Below, piece by piece: positions 31,631 to 44,094 of a stretch of DNA of 64,000 nt. The notes under the pieces are model-generated. The model worked only from the letters and a program-made list of their open reading frames with translations, did no database searches and was not told the origin of the DNA. Position numbers and translations under genes: made by a program. The stretch covers positions 362,815,302 through 362,879,301 of the forward strand of contig CM053028.1 of assembly GCA_028564925.1 (NCBI GenBank), read 5' to 3'. Numbering within the stretch: position 1 is the first letter of the stretch; every line of letters starts with the position of its first letter. Origin of the DNA: Lithobates sylvaticus (taxonomy: Eukaryota; Chordata; Amphibia; Anura; Ranidae).

Positions 31631-32088
31631 AAAAAAAAGACAACTATGTGTTTTGAGCATGTGTTCAATGGTGTGTGTAATGTCAGCATCTTTTTCTGTG
31701 CAATTTTTACATGTAGAATATTAAAAATGTATATGCATCCTTAAACTTAGATATTACAAAGTCATATTGTCTTGAAATATCATTGATCACTGCTCGGTGT
31801 TTGCAAGGGCCACTAATTTCATGAGCGCAGAGAAGAAATGATCTCATCTGCTGAAATGAAGAGCTAGTAAAGATACCGCATTTCCTGTGCATTTTATGGC
31901 ATGCTTCGATAACGTCTGTTCCCTAATGGTCGGCAGAATTGAAACCTGCAATGCAGTTATGATAAAAACAAAATGGATCAACATCACTTTCATTTGCTGG
32001 AATGATGTAATCATATAAATATTTCCCTGCCAGTTTATACACAAAGACTATAGTTCACTTAAATGATGCTATGAAAAAGTAATCATAC
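31631..32088. other. No gene recognised (intron)
   Basis: AT-rich sequence with no recognised repeat or gene. Confidence 0.5.
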
Positions 32089-32092
32089 TTAA

Positions 32093-32278
32093 AGCGGAGA
32101 TCCAGCCTGTTCAAAAATAAAAAATAAAAATTTAAGTCTGCAGCTACAAATAGGAAGTAAAGAAGAATACCAATGGAAAAGAAGGTAAAACAAACAGAAA
32201 AAAAAGTTAGCCAATTTGTTTTTAAGATGCATGGATAGACTTGATGGCGCAATTCTTATATGTGGGTGGAACGCCGCT
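32093..32278. mobile_element. TTAA-flanked MITE, 186 bp
   Basis: TTAA at 32089-32092 and 32279-32282. Ends AGCGGAGATCCAGCC and GGGTGGAACGCCGCT are inverted copies. Confidence 0.8.
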
Positions 32279-32282
32279 TTAA

Positions 32283-33539
32283 AGTGGACCTTTTAGAAAT
32301 GAGATCTGGAAATTGCCATTACTGATGATACATGCTCCAAAACATGTCTGGACACCTGCTATTCATGTTTTTTTCCTAGGACAGCGATTCACAAGGTAGG
32401 GAAGAAAGAACAATGTTCAAAATCCCTGAAGCATGCGCCTCAAAAACAGCTTCTTATTTCTAATCAGACGGGTTCTCCTTCCAATGCACAGAGCAAATTT
32501 AAACCTATGCACAAACTATCAGTCACTATAAACTCACTATTTGCTCCACAAAGTTCCAGAGTTTTTCCTGAGAGTAGGTGTGAGGGCTGGTTCACAGCAG
32601 AACGTGGCGCAGGAAAGGCAAGTGTCAATACATTGTTAATGGCACCCCAAATGGAGATATCAAATGCAGTGTGTTTGCAGGAACCAGCTCACATGGTACC
32701 TCAGTATCATGAGATTTGGTGCAGAGCATTTTCGAAAAGTAGTGCACATATTACTCTGTGTGTGGTTTGGTGCGATTTGCAATCCTTTCAAATGACAAGG
32801 CTGCCAAACTGCACTGCAGAGTATTGCACAGGAAGGTGGGTTTTAGGGGAAAGGGTTTTGGTGGAGGGGACAAGAGAGTCCCCAGAAAGCAAATTAGAAG
32901 AGAAGGGTCAACCACGGCTTATGGTACAAAAATGTATGATAGGCTTTATTGAAAAGTTTCATACACAAAAGTTAAAGTATATGCAAGGAAAACAGTCTAT
33001 CCTAATTAACACAATTTATATCACTATACTCAACCAATAAATAAAAACATGCTGCAGCAATTAATAGATAAAAATGCAGAGCGCTCCTGCAGGCTGAAAA
33101 ACAGTCCTTGTTTATCCAGAAAGAAATGGCACCGTAGTACAACCTATAGTTTGCTGGTTAATTAGTATAAAGTCAAGTATTATCATGTATTGGTAAGTAT
33201 TAACAGTAGCAATGAGGTAAAGTAGCCGAATATATCCACAGCCGGGATAATCCGCATGCAACTGGATCAGTCAATATTTCAAGGTCCACATACATGGATA
33301 AGAGACCTCAGCGAACCATTGGATGCCTCAATACACTAGGCGTGTTAGTTAGCCAACTGACCGAAATTGAAAGAGAGAATTCCAAATAGTTGATACATCC
33401 AAATCATAGATAAATACCACACTGTCTAGCTCCTTGTGGACTATGAAATGGGGGATTTCAAATGAACTGAACCTATGTAATGACCGGGACCAATAAGATG
33501 ATTTCACAGTTCACCAAGTAATTAGGGGGTGCTGGGGAG
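32283..33539. other. No gene; partial Harbinger-like MITE
   Basis: GAGGGCTGGTTCACAGC at about 32582 looks like the left end of a Harbinger-type MITE of the TTCACA class, running to roughly 32830. The 177-codon plus-strand frame at 32507-33040 spans this repeat and has no family motifs. The rest is unrecognised. Confidence 0.4.
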
Positions 33540-33618
33540 GCTGCTGCACACAAAAGTTTTTTTTTATCCTAATAGAATGCATTAAGATAAAAAAAAAACT
33601 TCTGCCTTAACAACTCCT
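33540..33618 (-). repeat. Reversed copy of the 4561 repeat
   Basis: On the minus strand, after TTAA (33619-33622), it reads AGGAGTTGTTAAGG. The hairpin TTATCTTAATGCATT corresponds to that at 4580-4615. Confidence 0.6.
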
Positions 33619-33635
33619 TTAATACCAAGATTCCT

Positions 33636-33775
33636 GCCAGCCCCTCTGTAATAAGGTATGCTTCACAGTGTGTGTGTTTTTTGAAAATTTGGTGGCTACA
33701 TACCTTTTTCACTGCTGAATTTTCAAAAAAAAAACACACTTTGAAGCATACCTTATTATTACAGAGGGGCTGGCA
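33636..33775. repeat. Palindromic repeat, about 140 bp
   Basis: GCCAGCCCCTCTGTAATAAG and GGTATGCTTCA at the left are mirrored by TGAAGCATACC and ACAGAGGGGCTGGC at the right, with a further inner pair GTTTTTTGAAAATT/AATTTTCAAAAAA. It is probably a compact hairpin MITE. Confidence 0.7.
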
Positions 33776-34984
33776 GAAATTCCGATCAGTGACTTAACAA
33801 CAATGTTACGTTTTTCTTGATTTTCCTGTCCCCACTTAGGTTTCTCCTCAAACTTTGTTATTGCTCTCCTTATCAATGGGGAACCTATCCAACAATGGAC
33901 AGCAGTTAAAACTAATGTGTTTTAGATGAATTGTAAGAGGTTGGAAAACCTCTGTGAAGTTATTGTTATCTGCATCCCATCTGGACAATAGAAATCTCTC
34001 AGAGGTCGCTGTAGAGTGACTCCCACAACAAGAAAGCCCTGCATGCACCGATAGGTGCTGTGCATAGTGGCAGCAAATACCAGGTGCTGAAATGCAATGG
34101 GTTCCAGCACCTGACAATATCTTACAGGTACTATGAGGAGTGATCTCCTGCCCAACACTTCCCTTATTGCCTTGTGAAAACACATTGAGAAACTGAGTGT
34201 GATGGAACCTATAAGTCCCAATAAAAAACAATGCCCCATTATTTATGCTTTTGCTAGTTCACTGTACTGGAATGTTGCTTGGGGGAGGTTGACCATTGAT
34301 GTAGAGGCTTTTGTTTTTATCCTACTGACCAAGGGTATTTATTAGTTCTTCTGATGCGGGGGGCATTTATTTACTCCTACTCATACAGGGTCATTTTTAC
34401 TCACTTATCACTGATGCATTTAGTACCCTCCCTGACACGGAAGCCATGTACCTCTACTGATCACCAATGTTTATACCTATTGCACTCTTACAGTACGCCC
34501 CCAAAACATTGTGATGGTAAATGAAAGGCCGTTTGTTTAAAAAGTTTGAGAACCCTGTTCTAACCCTTCTCCAAGTTATACATATAAAATATATTTTGGC
34601 TGGAGTTCCACTTGATCAAAACCCCCCAATTTGAACAAAATACTTGGAAATTGTCTTACAGATCTAGAATTCATCATTTATTGCTACATGCAGATTTCCA
34701 TGTATTGAAATTAGAGGATATACAAGACTACCAGGTGAATTTCATAAGCACGCTAACCAATTTTGTTTTCCTGTCTTTGGACAGAGCAGGGGTAAGTGCT
34801 ATATCCGATTTTACTGCAGTCTGTGACAACATTGGGGAGATTTCCAGTGACAATATCATCACTGGAAGGTGAGGAAAATCTCCAGTGGTGTCACAGATAG
34901 CAATCGTACAATAATCTGATCGTTTGTACATGAGAGAGCCGATCATGACAGTTCATGCAAAATTATCCGAAGGGACAAACGCGA
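33776..34984. other. No gene recognised (intron)
   Basis: Overlapping short frames without motifs. GGAGATTTCCAGTGACAATATC near 34836 is followed by an inverted near-copy at about 34870, a small hairpin. Nothing else was recognised. Confidence 0.4.
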
Positions 34985-35722
34985 AAATTTTTCTCGTATA
35001 GAGATTTATTTTGGTGGTATTTAATTACATCTGCGGTTTTTATTTTTTGCGCTATAAACAAAAGAAGAGCGCCAATATTGAAAAAAAATGTTTTACTTTT
35101 TGCCATAATAAATATCCCAAATTTAAAAAACAAAAACACATTTCCTAATCAGTTTAGGCCAATGTGTATTCTTCTACATTTATTTTTTTAACAAAAATAT
35201 CATAATAAGCGTATATTGAGTGGTTTGCGCAAAAGTTATAGTGTCTACAAAATAGGGGATACATTTATGCCATTTTTATTGTTTTCTATTTTTTTTACTA
35301 GTAATGGCGGCGATTATCGATTTTTATCGGGACTGCGACATTGCGGCGCACAGATTGGACACTTTTTTGGGACCATTGACATTTATACAGCGATCAGAGC
35401 TAAAAACAGCCACTGATTACTGTATAAATGTCACTGACAGGGAAAGGATTAGCACTAGGGGGTGATCAAGGGGTTAAATGTGTTCTCCAAGTGTGTTCTA
35501 AGTGTGAGGGGATGGGTCTGACTGGGGGAGGAGACAGATCTTGTTCCTACTTATTAGGAACAGACGATCTGTTTCTCCTCCCCTGTGAGAACAGGGATTT
35601 GGTGTGTTTACATACACAAATCCCTGTCCCTGCTCTCATGCATGCAATTGCGAGGGGCCGGCGGTGATCGCGCCCATCGGGTCCCTCCCAGCGCGTGCGT
35701 GCTATGGCTCTTAAAGGAGCAG

Positions 35723-35817
<95 letters not shown>

Positions 35818-35912
35818 TACACACACACACACACACACACACATACATACTGCGATTCGCACAGGAGAGCCATTCTGCCAACGTATATATACAAGAGGCA
35901 GCCGGGAAGCGG
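34985..35912 (-). mobile_element. Reversed 'CCACTT' family element
   Basis: On the minus strand it begins CCGCTTCCCGGC at 35912, next to TTAA (35913-35916). The conserved right module lies in reverse (GCGCTATAAACAAAAGAAG, GTTTGCGCAAAAGTTATAG), and its far terminus near 34985 is lost. It contains hairpins such as CAGGGATTTG/CAAATCCCTG at 35592-35626 and an internal TA microsatellite. Confidence 0.75.
35727..35850. repeat. Compound (TA)n(CA)n microsatellite
   Basis: About 37 uninterrupted TA units followed by CA-rich repeats. The frames of 115 and 154 codons crossing it encode only Ile-Tyr and His-Thr runs. Confidence 0.95.
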
Positions 35913-36144
35913 TTAAACAGTACAGTGTTTTTCAGACAAAAAAATCAGAAGACCAAGACCATGCATGCTCGGAAGTGACAGAATGCATTACAATACTACA
36001 CATGACATCACTTCCGAAGTTGTACTCTGTTGTACGAGAATTTTCATAACTTTAGTAACTTATTGGTTTTATATAGGAGACTAGCCTGCAAAAAAAAAAA
36101 AAACAGATGATCATTCGTCCGATATTCTCATCATGTGTACGAGT

Positions 36145-36412
36145 CTATATATTGTACATTCCATCACTCCTTGTCCTCAAGGAGCTTACAATTTCAGGTA
36201 CCTAACTCACATTCATACATACAGTAAACCTACTAAAGGCAATTTAGACAGAAGCCAATTAACTTACTAGCATGTCTTTGGAGGGTGGGAAGAAACCAAA
36301 GTACCCTGGGGAAACCCACACAGGCACAGAGAGAACATGCAAACTCCAGGCGGTAGTGCGGTGGTTGGGATTTGAACCAACGACCCTAGTGCTGCTAGGC
36401 AGAAGTACTAAT
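36145..36412 (-). repeat. tRNA-headed SINE, partial copy
   Basis: On the minus strand the B-box GGTTCAAATCC (about 36367-36377) is followed by CCTGGAGTTTGCATGTTCTC and CCAAAGACATGC, matching the SINE at 59072. The A-box side and the CR1-like tail are missing. Confidence 0.8.
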
Positions 36413-36414
36413 TA

Positions 36415-37496
36415 TTATCTAACTCCTAATTTATTCTAGGTGGGGGCATTTTAGAAAAAGCCATTTGATCACTAATACACAACTAGCTTTTCAACTGAGT
36501 TGCAATTCCAAATGAATGCAGTTGCCTGTAAGAATGGATTTTTGCTGTACTACCCTTAAATGTAAGCCTGTAGAAGGAATACTCTGTCATGCTTGGTTCC
36601 AATTAGCCTGGCGTGTTGTTATGACTGGGGTTTCTCTTTAAAACACTGCTGTGGCTATGAATTTTAAAAAGTAGACGCAAGCTTCACATTGACCTTCATG
36701 GTGCATTCCGTTTCATGCCCAACACTGGTCTCCAGAGGGCCACTAGCTTGAAAGAGCTCTTTGTAAACACAGCGTCTCTCGCCTGAGGAAACATCTGCAG
36801 GATCGCACTTCCAAGCATTGAAACACAAAGAGCCAAGCAGGACATTCCACAAGGACTTCCCCTGCTGTCTCAGCACTCACTCATATCTCTCCATTACTGA
36901 AGTCTTCTAAAAAGCTGTGTTACTGGGCAGCTGGATGTGGCCTGGGGAAATATCTCTACCCCCTGTTCGTCTTCTCCTATAAAAATAAACAGAAAACGCA
37001 GAATACGGCTGTATGTGTTTGTATATTAAACTTGCTCTAAGTGCCATCAAAGCATTCTTATTCAGGTAACTGATTTTAAAAAAAAAGCACTATTTTTTTT
37101 TCTAACTTGTAACAATAAGTCCTAATTTATTGACCTACACATCAGATATGTGGACAGCCACAACATTGTTTTTTACTGATAAGCTGCATATTTATTATTA
37201 ATTATGCATGGCTCACATCTGTACTAAATATTAGGAACAACGGAAGGCAAGGTCATACTGGTAAATGTAAACTTTATGCACTCAGATGAAAAAGTTTTAT
37301 AACTACTGGAAATTAAAACAAAGAAGCACCAGAATATAGAGGACATAGTTGGTTTATTACATTTGTGATTTCCCTTCTTTTCCTTACTGTGCGTTGGATT
37401 TTTTTTTCTATATTAAGCACTCCACAGCACAATATGTAATAAAGGGACCATAACTTCCAGGAAGTGAGCCTTGGAAACAACAGCTTGATCTAAAAG
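36415..37496. other. No gene recognised (intron)
   Basis: No repeat ends or exons recognised. Confidence 0.45.
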
Positions 37497-37500
37497 TTAA

Positions 37501-37758
37501 AGGAGGTTTGATAAAAAAAGAAATAAATTAAGCAGCCACAAATACTGTAGCTGCTAACTTTTAATAAGAACACACACACACCAGTCCAGGGATCCACTGC
37601 TGTCCTCTCCTAGGCCAGTTCTTTGCCAGTCTTTGGTTCCCTGGTGCCGCCATCTTGGATGTGGGAAACCAGCTCCCCACTGCGCATGTGCAAGTCCAAA
37701 AATGTTAGAGGAGGAGGGGTGAATTAGAAAAAGTGGAACTTTTCAGGTGAAGTTCCAC
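37501..37758. mobile_element. TTAA-flanked MITE, reversed relative to 29206
   Basis: TTAA at 37497-37500 and 37759-37762. It ends GGTGAAGTTCCACT. The interior words (CAGTCCAGGGATCCACTGC, TTCTTTGCCAGTCTTTGG) are the complement of those in 29206-29565. Confidence 0.75.
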
Positions 37759-38016
37759 TTTAAACAGACTGAAAAGGTGAAAATGCTTGTGTTACACATG
37801 GCACACAACCCAGTTTTTAAACTGCCTATTTTTTTTTTCATTACGATGTACAGATAGCTTAGTGAAAGGCAGTGTCTGCAGAGAAAGTTATGCACTGCTT
37901 ACAGGTTCTTCTCCTGGCAACCAGCCCAAATTACATCAGCTCAAAATAGCCAAAGTTTTTTTCCTCTATGATAAACACATCAGTCTGCCACTAGGATGCG
38001 CATTAGGCCTCACACT

Positions 38017-38300
38017 CAGGGCTGGATTAACATAGGGGCTATTGGAGCTGTGCCCCCAGGCCCCTTCCTTAAGATAGGCCCAGCCTAGTGGTGTGAGTGA
38101 GTCACTAATGCTGCCCAGCCCTGCTCTGTGTGCAGTGGACATATGATTGATATGTAAATTGTTGGAAATTTTAAAACATTCATAGACATGTCAAACTTCC
38201 TGAGCCATGGTCCACCATTACCTTTGTTGACTGCTGCCAATGGGGATGTACAACAAGCCCTGCCTGCCACAGTCACCGAGCCTGCCATCAGCCTGTACTG
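38017..38300 (+). repeat. hAT-like terminus, extent unclear
   Basis: Starts CAGGGCTGGATTAACATAGG, a CAGGG..GGATTAACATAGG terminus of the hAT kind. The matching right end was not found. The 145-codon minus-strand frame across it is proline-rich with no family motifs. Confidence 0.4.
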
Positions 38301-39146
38301 TAAATTGAGCAGATAAATTGGGGGAGGGTGAGGGGGAGGCGTCCAGAGGTAAACAGAGAAGGCATTACAATTTGGAGGGCAAATATGACCAAAGAGGTGG
38401 CATGCAGGGGGGCTGGGGTGCAAAGATGAGCAGGGGAATGCGGTGTTAAGCAGAGATGGGGGGTTTAGGGTGTAGGGGATAGTTTGGGGGTGAAGAGGTT
38501 GGCAGGGGGATTTAGAATGCACAGGTTTACTGAGGAGAGGTGGATAAAAGGTGCAGAGTTTAGCAGAGAGGCAGGGAAGGGTCTGTATCGCATGCAGTAT
38601 TCAGGGCAAATGTGTTCAGACACCTAAATACCGCATGCAATCTGCTTTTGTGAATGGAGCCCAGTATACAATAATAGATTTAAAATAAAAATGTACAAAA
38701 ATTATTTTTTAAATACTGTTACCAGAGCAACTGTAGTGTTCACTATGGTGGCATTATACTGCTGTGGCGGTGGTCATGTACAAAGGCTGACTGCTCTGAT
38801 ATCACTATATATCATTGCTTCCAACCATTGTCTCGGATCATCACCACAGTAAAATATCGCCAGGACATTTCTGCGCGTCAATATCCTTGATCACCACCAC
38901 ACCCAGGGCCAGATCATGCAGATGTGAGTACGCACATTTCCATGCATCGCGTGTAGGGCAGCCTCCCACTCTTACCACAATATATGGCCCCATCCAGTTT
39001 GTCGTGATGTTTGCCACATTACTACTCTACTAAAACTACCCAAAGGAACCCTCTTTCTCACCCCCTTCTTCCTCATTCTCTCAATCCTCCATCTCTCTTT
39101 CACCCCCCCCCTCTATTTAATTTGTTTAAATATTTCATTTGTTTAA
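38301..39146. other. No gene recognised
   Basis: G-rich then AT-rich intron with C/T-rich runs at 39050-39120. No ends recognised. Confidence 0.4.
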
Positions 39147-39480
39147 CCACTTGCCTACCAGGTACGAATACCCCCTTCCTGCCGGCGCCTCCATCTTAAC
39201 GAAGGGAAACAGGCAGTGGAGCCTTGCGGCTTCACTGCCTGTTTCCTACTGCGCATTCGCAATTCGCGTGGCGCTTTGTGAATGGCCCCATTGTTTTCTG
39301 GGACACACAGAAGGCAACGGGGACGCTCATTGAAGAGGAGGAAGCGCCGTGGAATAGGAAGAGGCAGATTCGGAAGACTGCCTAGCAACAGCGGTTTCAG
39401 GTAAGTGATAAAAACATATATTTTTTTAATTACATTTTTTTAAGATTATTAATGCGTTTTTTTTTTTGTTTTGTTTTTAA
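39147..39480 (+). mobile_element. 'CCACTT' family left-end fragment
   Basis: CCACTTGCCTACC follows TTAA at 39143-39146. A perfect 14-bp-arm hairpin (GGAAACAGGCAGTG and its complement) lies at 39205-39246. No right terminus of the family was seen nearby, so it is truncated or replaced by other repeats. Confidence 0.55.
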
Positions 39481-40370
39481 AGTGGTGGCCCTCCACTTTA
39501 AGGAGCTACAGGAGAAGGGAGTACAGCTGGGGCCTCAGCAATGTGATGGAGGAGATTGATTAGGTGAACTAAATTGCAAATATCTTGGAGGTATCTTGGA
39601 ACCAATTCATAGATACGTTCATCTTTAATTCTAGTACTGTAGAAAATCCTTAGTTTAAAAATAAATAATAAAAGTAAAGTGTCTAGCAACTTCAATATTT
39701 CCCATAACAGGTCAAAGACTTTCCATTATAGTAAACCAACTATTCATTAAGTGCCATATTTTAAAAATAAAGCAATGGTAGAAGTATAAGCAGATTCTGG
39801 TTACTAGTCTTCCAATTATTATTGAACGTCTACTGAACTTGTTTTGTACTTTCCAAGGACTAAAATGTTGAGGATATGCCAAGATTTTTCTGACATTTTT
39901 GACTAAGCATCTACAAACGAGTATCTGTCAGCGAACTTGGCAAACTGTTTGTATGAAGTGCAACAATCTACTTGACACACAGCCTGGGTTTGGAAATGAA
40001 CCCAGAATGCAATCTAGGGAGAAAGTAAAACCAAAATGCACAATGTTGTGAATTCTCCATGTGTAATACATTAAGCATACACAGTATATCACAATTTTGG
40101 TGCTAAATGATTGAGTGAAAAGGAAGACAGAATGGTTATCACCCAACATTCATTTTCTATGGGTCCTCATAGGTTTTAGTGCCAAAACTTAAATGAACAA
40201 GCTGAAGTTAGAAAATGATTGACAGCTGCACCCGATTTTGAGTGTTAAAACAACCCCTAAGTTTCATAAAAAGCTCACTATATCATGATGTAGCATTATT
40301 AGGACCTTGAGGCAAACACACGCCATCACGTTTGTCCATGAAAAGAAACATTTGTTTCTCTAAGATTCCT
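39481..40370. other. No gene recognised (intron)
   Basis: AT-rich sequence without recognisable elements. Confidence 0.45.
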
Positions 40371-41000
40371 GTCACACTGGGGCCGCTCTGCCTTATCGGT
40401 AAAGCGTCGCTAGTTTTGGCGGCACTTTACCATCGTTTAGCGGCGCTATTTAGCTGCTAGCGGGGCACTTTTAACCCGGGCTAGCGGCCGAAGAAAGGGT
40501 TAACGCGGCCGAAAAGCGCCGCTGCTGAAGATGAGGTGGTTGTGGGATGAGTGGTGTTATGTGGTTCCAATACAGTGTTATGTAGCCTGATCACGTTCCT
40601 TGTCCTATGATGGCAACGCTCCTTAATACAGTTGTCACCTTAGGAAAGGAAGTCCCAGGAGTCATTGCGGATGCCTGCCGCAAGTTCTCGCGGGATTTAG
40701 ACGCCACCGTTGTGATGGCAACCCCTCAAGTTTACGGCGCTGCTCACTGTATACACTGAGCATGCGTGGGAAATAGCGGTGAATGCTGGGAGCTCAGCAT
40801 TCACCGTATCCCGTAAATCCATGCTTGTGGGCTTCACATGCCCACAAGCAAGATGGGAATGGCCACAATCGATTTTTATAAATATTTATTTAAAACGAAA
40901 AACGGACAGCAGCAGCTTAAAAAAAAACGAAACAGTGAGTTTATTTATGGTTTACATGTGTCTGAATGACTGCAAGAAAATGGTTGCTGGAACCCCGCTT
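40371..41000. repeat. Hairpin-containing repeats ending at TTAA
   Basis: A GTCACACTGGGGCCGC terminus (about 40373) resembles a Harbinger-type MITE left end. From about 40590 a second repeat carries hairpins GGTGAATGCTG..CAGCATTCACC and CTTGTGGGC..GCCCACAAG and ends GGAACCCCGC beside TTAA at about 41000. The second repeat matches 57690-57960 in reverse. Confidence 0.5.
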
Positions 41001-41009
41001 TAAGGACTG

Positions 41010-41830
41010 GGCCTATTTTTCAAACTTGTTGTTTACAAGTTAAAATCATTTTTTTTTTGCTAGAAAATTACTTAGAACTCCCAAACATTATATATAATTT
41101 TTTTCGAACACCCTAGAGAATAATCTGGTGGTCGTTACAATAGTTTTTGTCACACCATATTTGCGCAGCGCTCTTACAAGCACACTTTAAAAAAAAAAAA
41201 AAAATGTTTGAATTAAAAAATAAAACAGTAAAGTTGGCCCAATTTTTTTTTATATTGTGAAAGATGGTGTTACACCGAGTAAATTGATATGCAAGATGTC
41301 AGGCTTCAAAGTTGCTCGTAGAATGGCAACACATTTTTACCCTTAAAAATCTCCATATGCAACGTTTAAAAAAAAAATCTACAGGTTGCATGTTTTGAGT
41401 TACAGAGAAGGTCTAGGCTAGAATTATTGCTCTCGCTCCAACGATCGCGGTGATACCTCACATGTGTGGTTTGAACACCGCTTTCATACACGGGGGCTAC
41501 TCACGTATGCGTTCGCTTCTCCACTTGAGCTCGTTGGGACGAGGCACGTTTAAAAATATATATTTTTTTTATTTATTTTACCTTTTATTTTTACACTGTT
41601 CTTTAAATAAAAAAAAATTGTGTCACTTTTATTCCTATTACAAGGAATGTAAACATCCCTTGTAATAGAAAAAAAGCATGACAGGACCTCTTAAATATGA
41701 GATATGGGGTCAAAATTACCTCAGATCTCATATTTACACAAAAATGTAATTAAAAAAAATGAAATGTCATTTTGAAAACAAAAAAAATCTTGCTATACAA
41801 AAAGCACAGGACATTTGATTAATCGGAGAA
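41010..41830 (+). repeat. Family module related to 11180-12012
   Basis: Landmarks GCTAGAAAATTACTTAGAAC, ATTTGCGCAGCG, GGTTGCATGTTTTGAGTTAC and GCGGTGATACCTCACATG occur in the order found in reverse inside the nested TTAA element. Non-coding. Confidence 0.65.
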
Positions 41831-43760
41831 CCATGGCAAATTGACTATTTTTGATTGAAAATGTCATAACTCCTGATAATTAGCATGATAGTTAGCAGGT
41901 AGGGGTTACCAACCCAGCATGATGCTTAATTCTAGCACAAAGCACCAGCAAATGTCTTTAGCAAATTACAGATACCGGTATATCCTGGCACTAGCTAATA
42001 TATTATTGCCTGGTCTAATTATAGCAACAATACTGAAATTGTATGTGCTAATTAAGCATTAAAATGTTCTATCTAAAGCCCAACATTCATATTTTCATTT
42101 AGACTGAATTATCTTTCCTTTTCTCTTTTTATGCGTCATCATATAATTGTATACTTCTAGTCATATTTTCTAATCTTTCATGTTCAGTTGTCGAGTATAT
42201 GCCTACAAGACTATTCCTGCTGAGGAAGCACAGACTTGCACCATATCCAGGACGCAAGCGCCTGTTGTGGCACACAAGCACCATAAAAATATCATCTACT
42301 AGGGCATTCCTAAGTGCACTGTTACACTTCCACTATTAACAGAAGCCATTCCATGTGGATAATCCTCCAGGTGAGGACATACAAGCATGATCAACTATTG
42401 CTTTCCTAATTTAAAAGCATAAAATTATTTGGCTCTTGATCATCAATTTATGGGAGTTCAACAAGGGGAAACAAGGTCATTATCACTAATCATTTTTTTT
42501 CTTCTCCAGCTAATCAGTGCAAGGGATGCACCAGACCTTTATTTCATACACAATATAGGACACGGCATACCAAACTATATTTTGTTAAGCTTATGTGATT
42601 AGATTCATGCTTGACCTTGGACAGAGTGACGCTGCCTGCAAATGCTATTGACTTTAGGCCAATACAATCAGACGGTTGCTGTTTTATACATGGGATTCCA
42701 AGGATTAGAAAAAACATCCAACACAATGGGAGATAAAAAAAAAAAGCTGAACTTAACCTTCTTACGCATGGAGATACACAGCCAGGTCTAGCATGTGCCA
42801 AATATTCTCATGTCTCAAATGTCTGCTTTTGACCATGGCAGGAAGTTCTGCATTGTACTGATTCTTTAGAAAGCCAACTTGACTGTATTTGGGGACACAC
42901 AATACATAATAAATTAGGTTTCATTACATTAATAGAAATGAATTTGTAACATAATTTTGTCACATGTTTAATTTTACATTGCTAGTTGCAAATAGTACAG
43001 AGACAATCACATCCCCCCAGTTTAGGTAGCTGCATTTATCTTAACACAAGTCTTCTGCTTACAGACCATGTGAAGGTGGGCTAGCACTAGGAGCCCGCCA
43101 GGCTACAGTACTCGTGACACGAGTAAAATGCAGGCTGATAACTAAAGCTTGACTAAGCAGCATTACAAATCCTCTTGGCAGATAAAGTTTTAATACACAT
43201 TTTCCACTGTGTATTAGCTTACAGTCATAGGAAAATAAATGGCTTATTTTATTAATCCCCACAAATACATAGTAATGGTACCCCACCTCATGGAGGGGTA
43301 GTAGGAAAGACACTGCTACAAACTGACAGACTATGAGGGAACAGGTCAGGAGTATTGTGAGGGCAACACTGTGCTCTTCTCTCCAACTTTCCCAGTGTTA
43401 TTCTAACAGCACTGTGCAAACTGAAGCACTGCCTGGCACACATGGCTACCTCTCCCTCTCCACATTTAGAACATGCCAACCCTCCTGGTTTTTGCTAGGG
43501 CCTAGTTGCTTCCCCTCTGCACTACATTATTCTGATCTGCACAACTAAAAACACAACTGTATATCATGTTTTTTTTTTACTGTTTTTGATTGTGCTGCCT
43601 AATGGATCATATATCCCTACATTGTACTGCAAGCAAAAGGGCAGAGCAAATTATAAGCAAGACAAACAAATTTGTTTATTTCTTGGAATTACATTGATCT
43701 TTACAGGACTGTCATCTATGTAAAAATGCCCCTGGTTCTCCAAGAATGCACATCTTTAGT
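41831..43760. other. No gene recognised (intron)
   Basis: About 1.9 kb of AT-rich intron with only short unsupported frames. Confidence 0.45.
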
Positions 43761-43764
43761 CCTT

Positions 43765-44045
43765 GAAATCTATGACCTCTGAAATAGTGGGAAGAAAGAA
43801 TGTGGTGGTGTTGGTTTTTAGTAGGAGGAAGAACATGCACCATTGCCTGTGTGAGAGGAAGAACACGGCCCATTGTTGGTGTCAGTGTTCAATCAGTGGA
43901 AGGAAGAACTTGCCCCATCCACTGTCAGCAAGAGGAAGATTCCCCATCATCTGGGCTAGTGGGAGGAAGAAGATACCCCACTGCCTGTGTGAGTGGGAGG
44001 AAGAATGCCCCGCCCCCCCCATGTTGGTGTTCTGTCAGGAGGAAT
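43765..44045 (-). repeat. Minisatellite, about 30-bp GGGAGGAAGAA unit
   Basis: Degenerate copies of GTGGGAGGAAGAA..CCCCAT. On the minus strand this is TTCCTCCCAC..ATGGGG, the same unit as the array at 63440-64000. Confidence 0.8.
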
Positions 44046-44094
44046 AACATGCCCCAATGTCTGATTATGAGATGTGGAAATACAGGGCAATTTA

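Noticed and set aside
32507-33040. 177-codon plus-strand ORF
   Set aside because: It spans a MITE-like repeat, has no recognisable domain or splice context, and its composition is unremarkable.
35547-36049. ORFs of 115 and 154 codons
   Set aside because: They translate a TA/CA microsatellite into Ile-Tyr and His-Thr runs.
38085-38522. 145-codon proline-rich minus-strand ORF
   Set aside because: G-rich repeat-like sequence on the plus strand near a hAT-like terminus; no domain or homology recognised.
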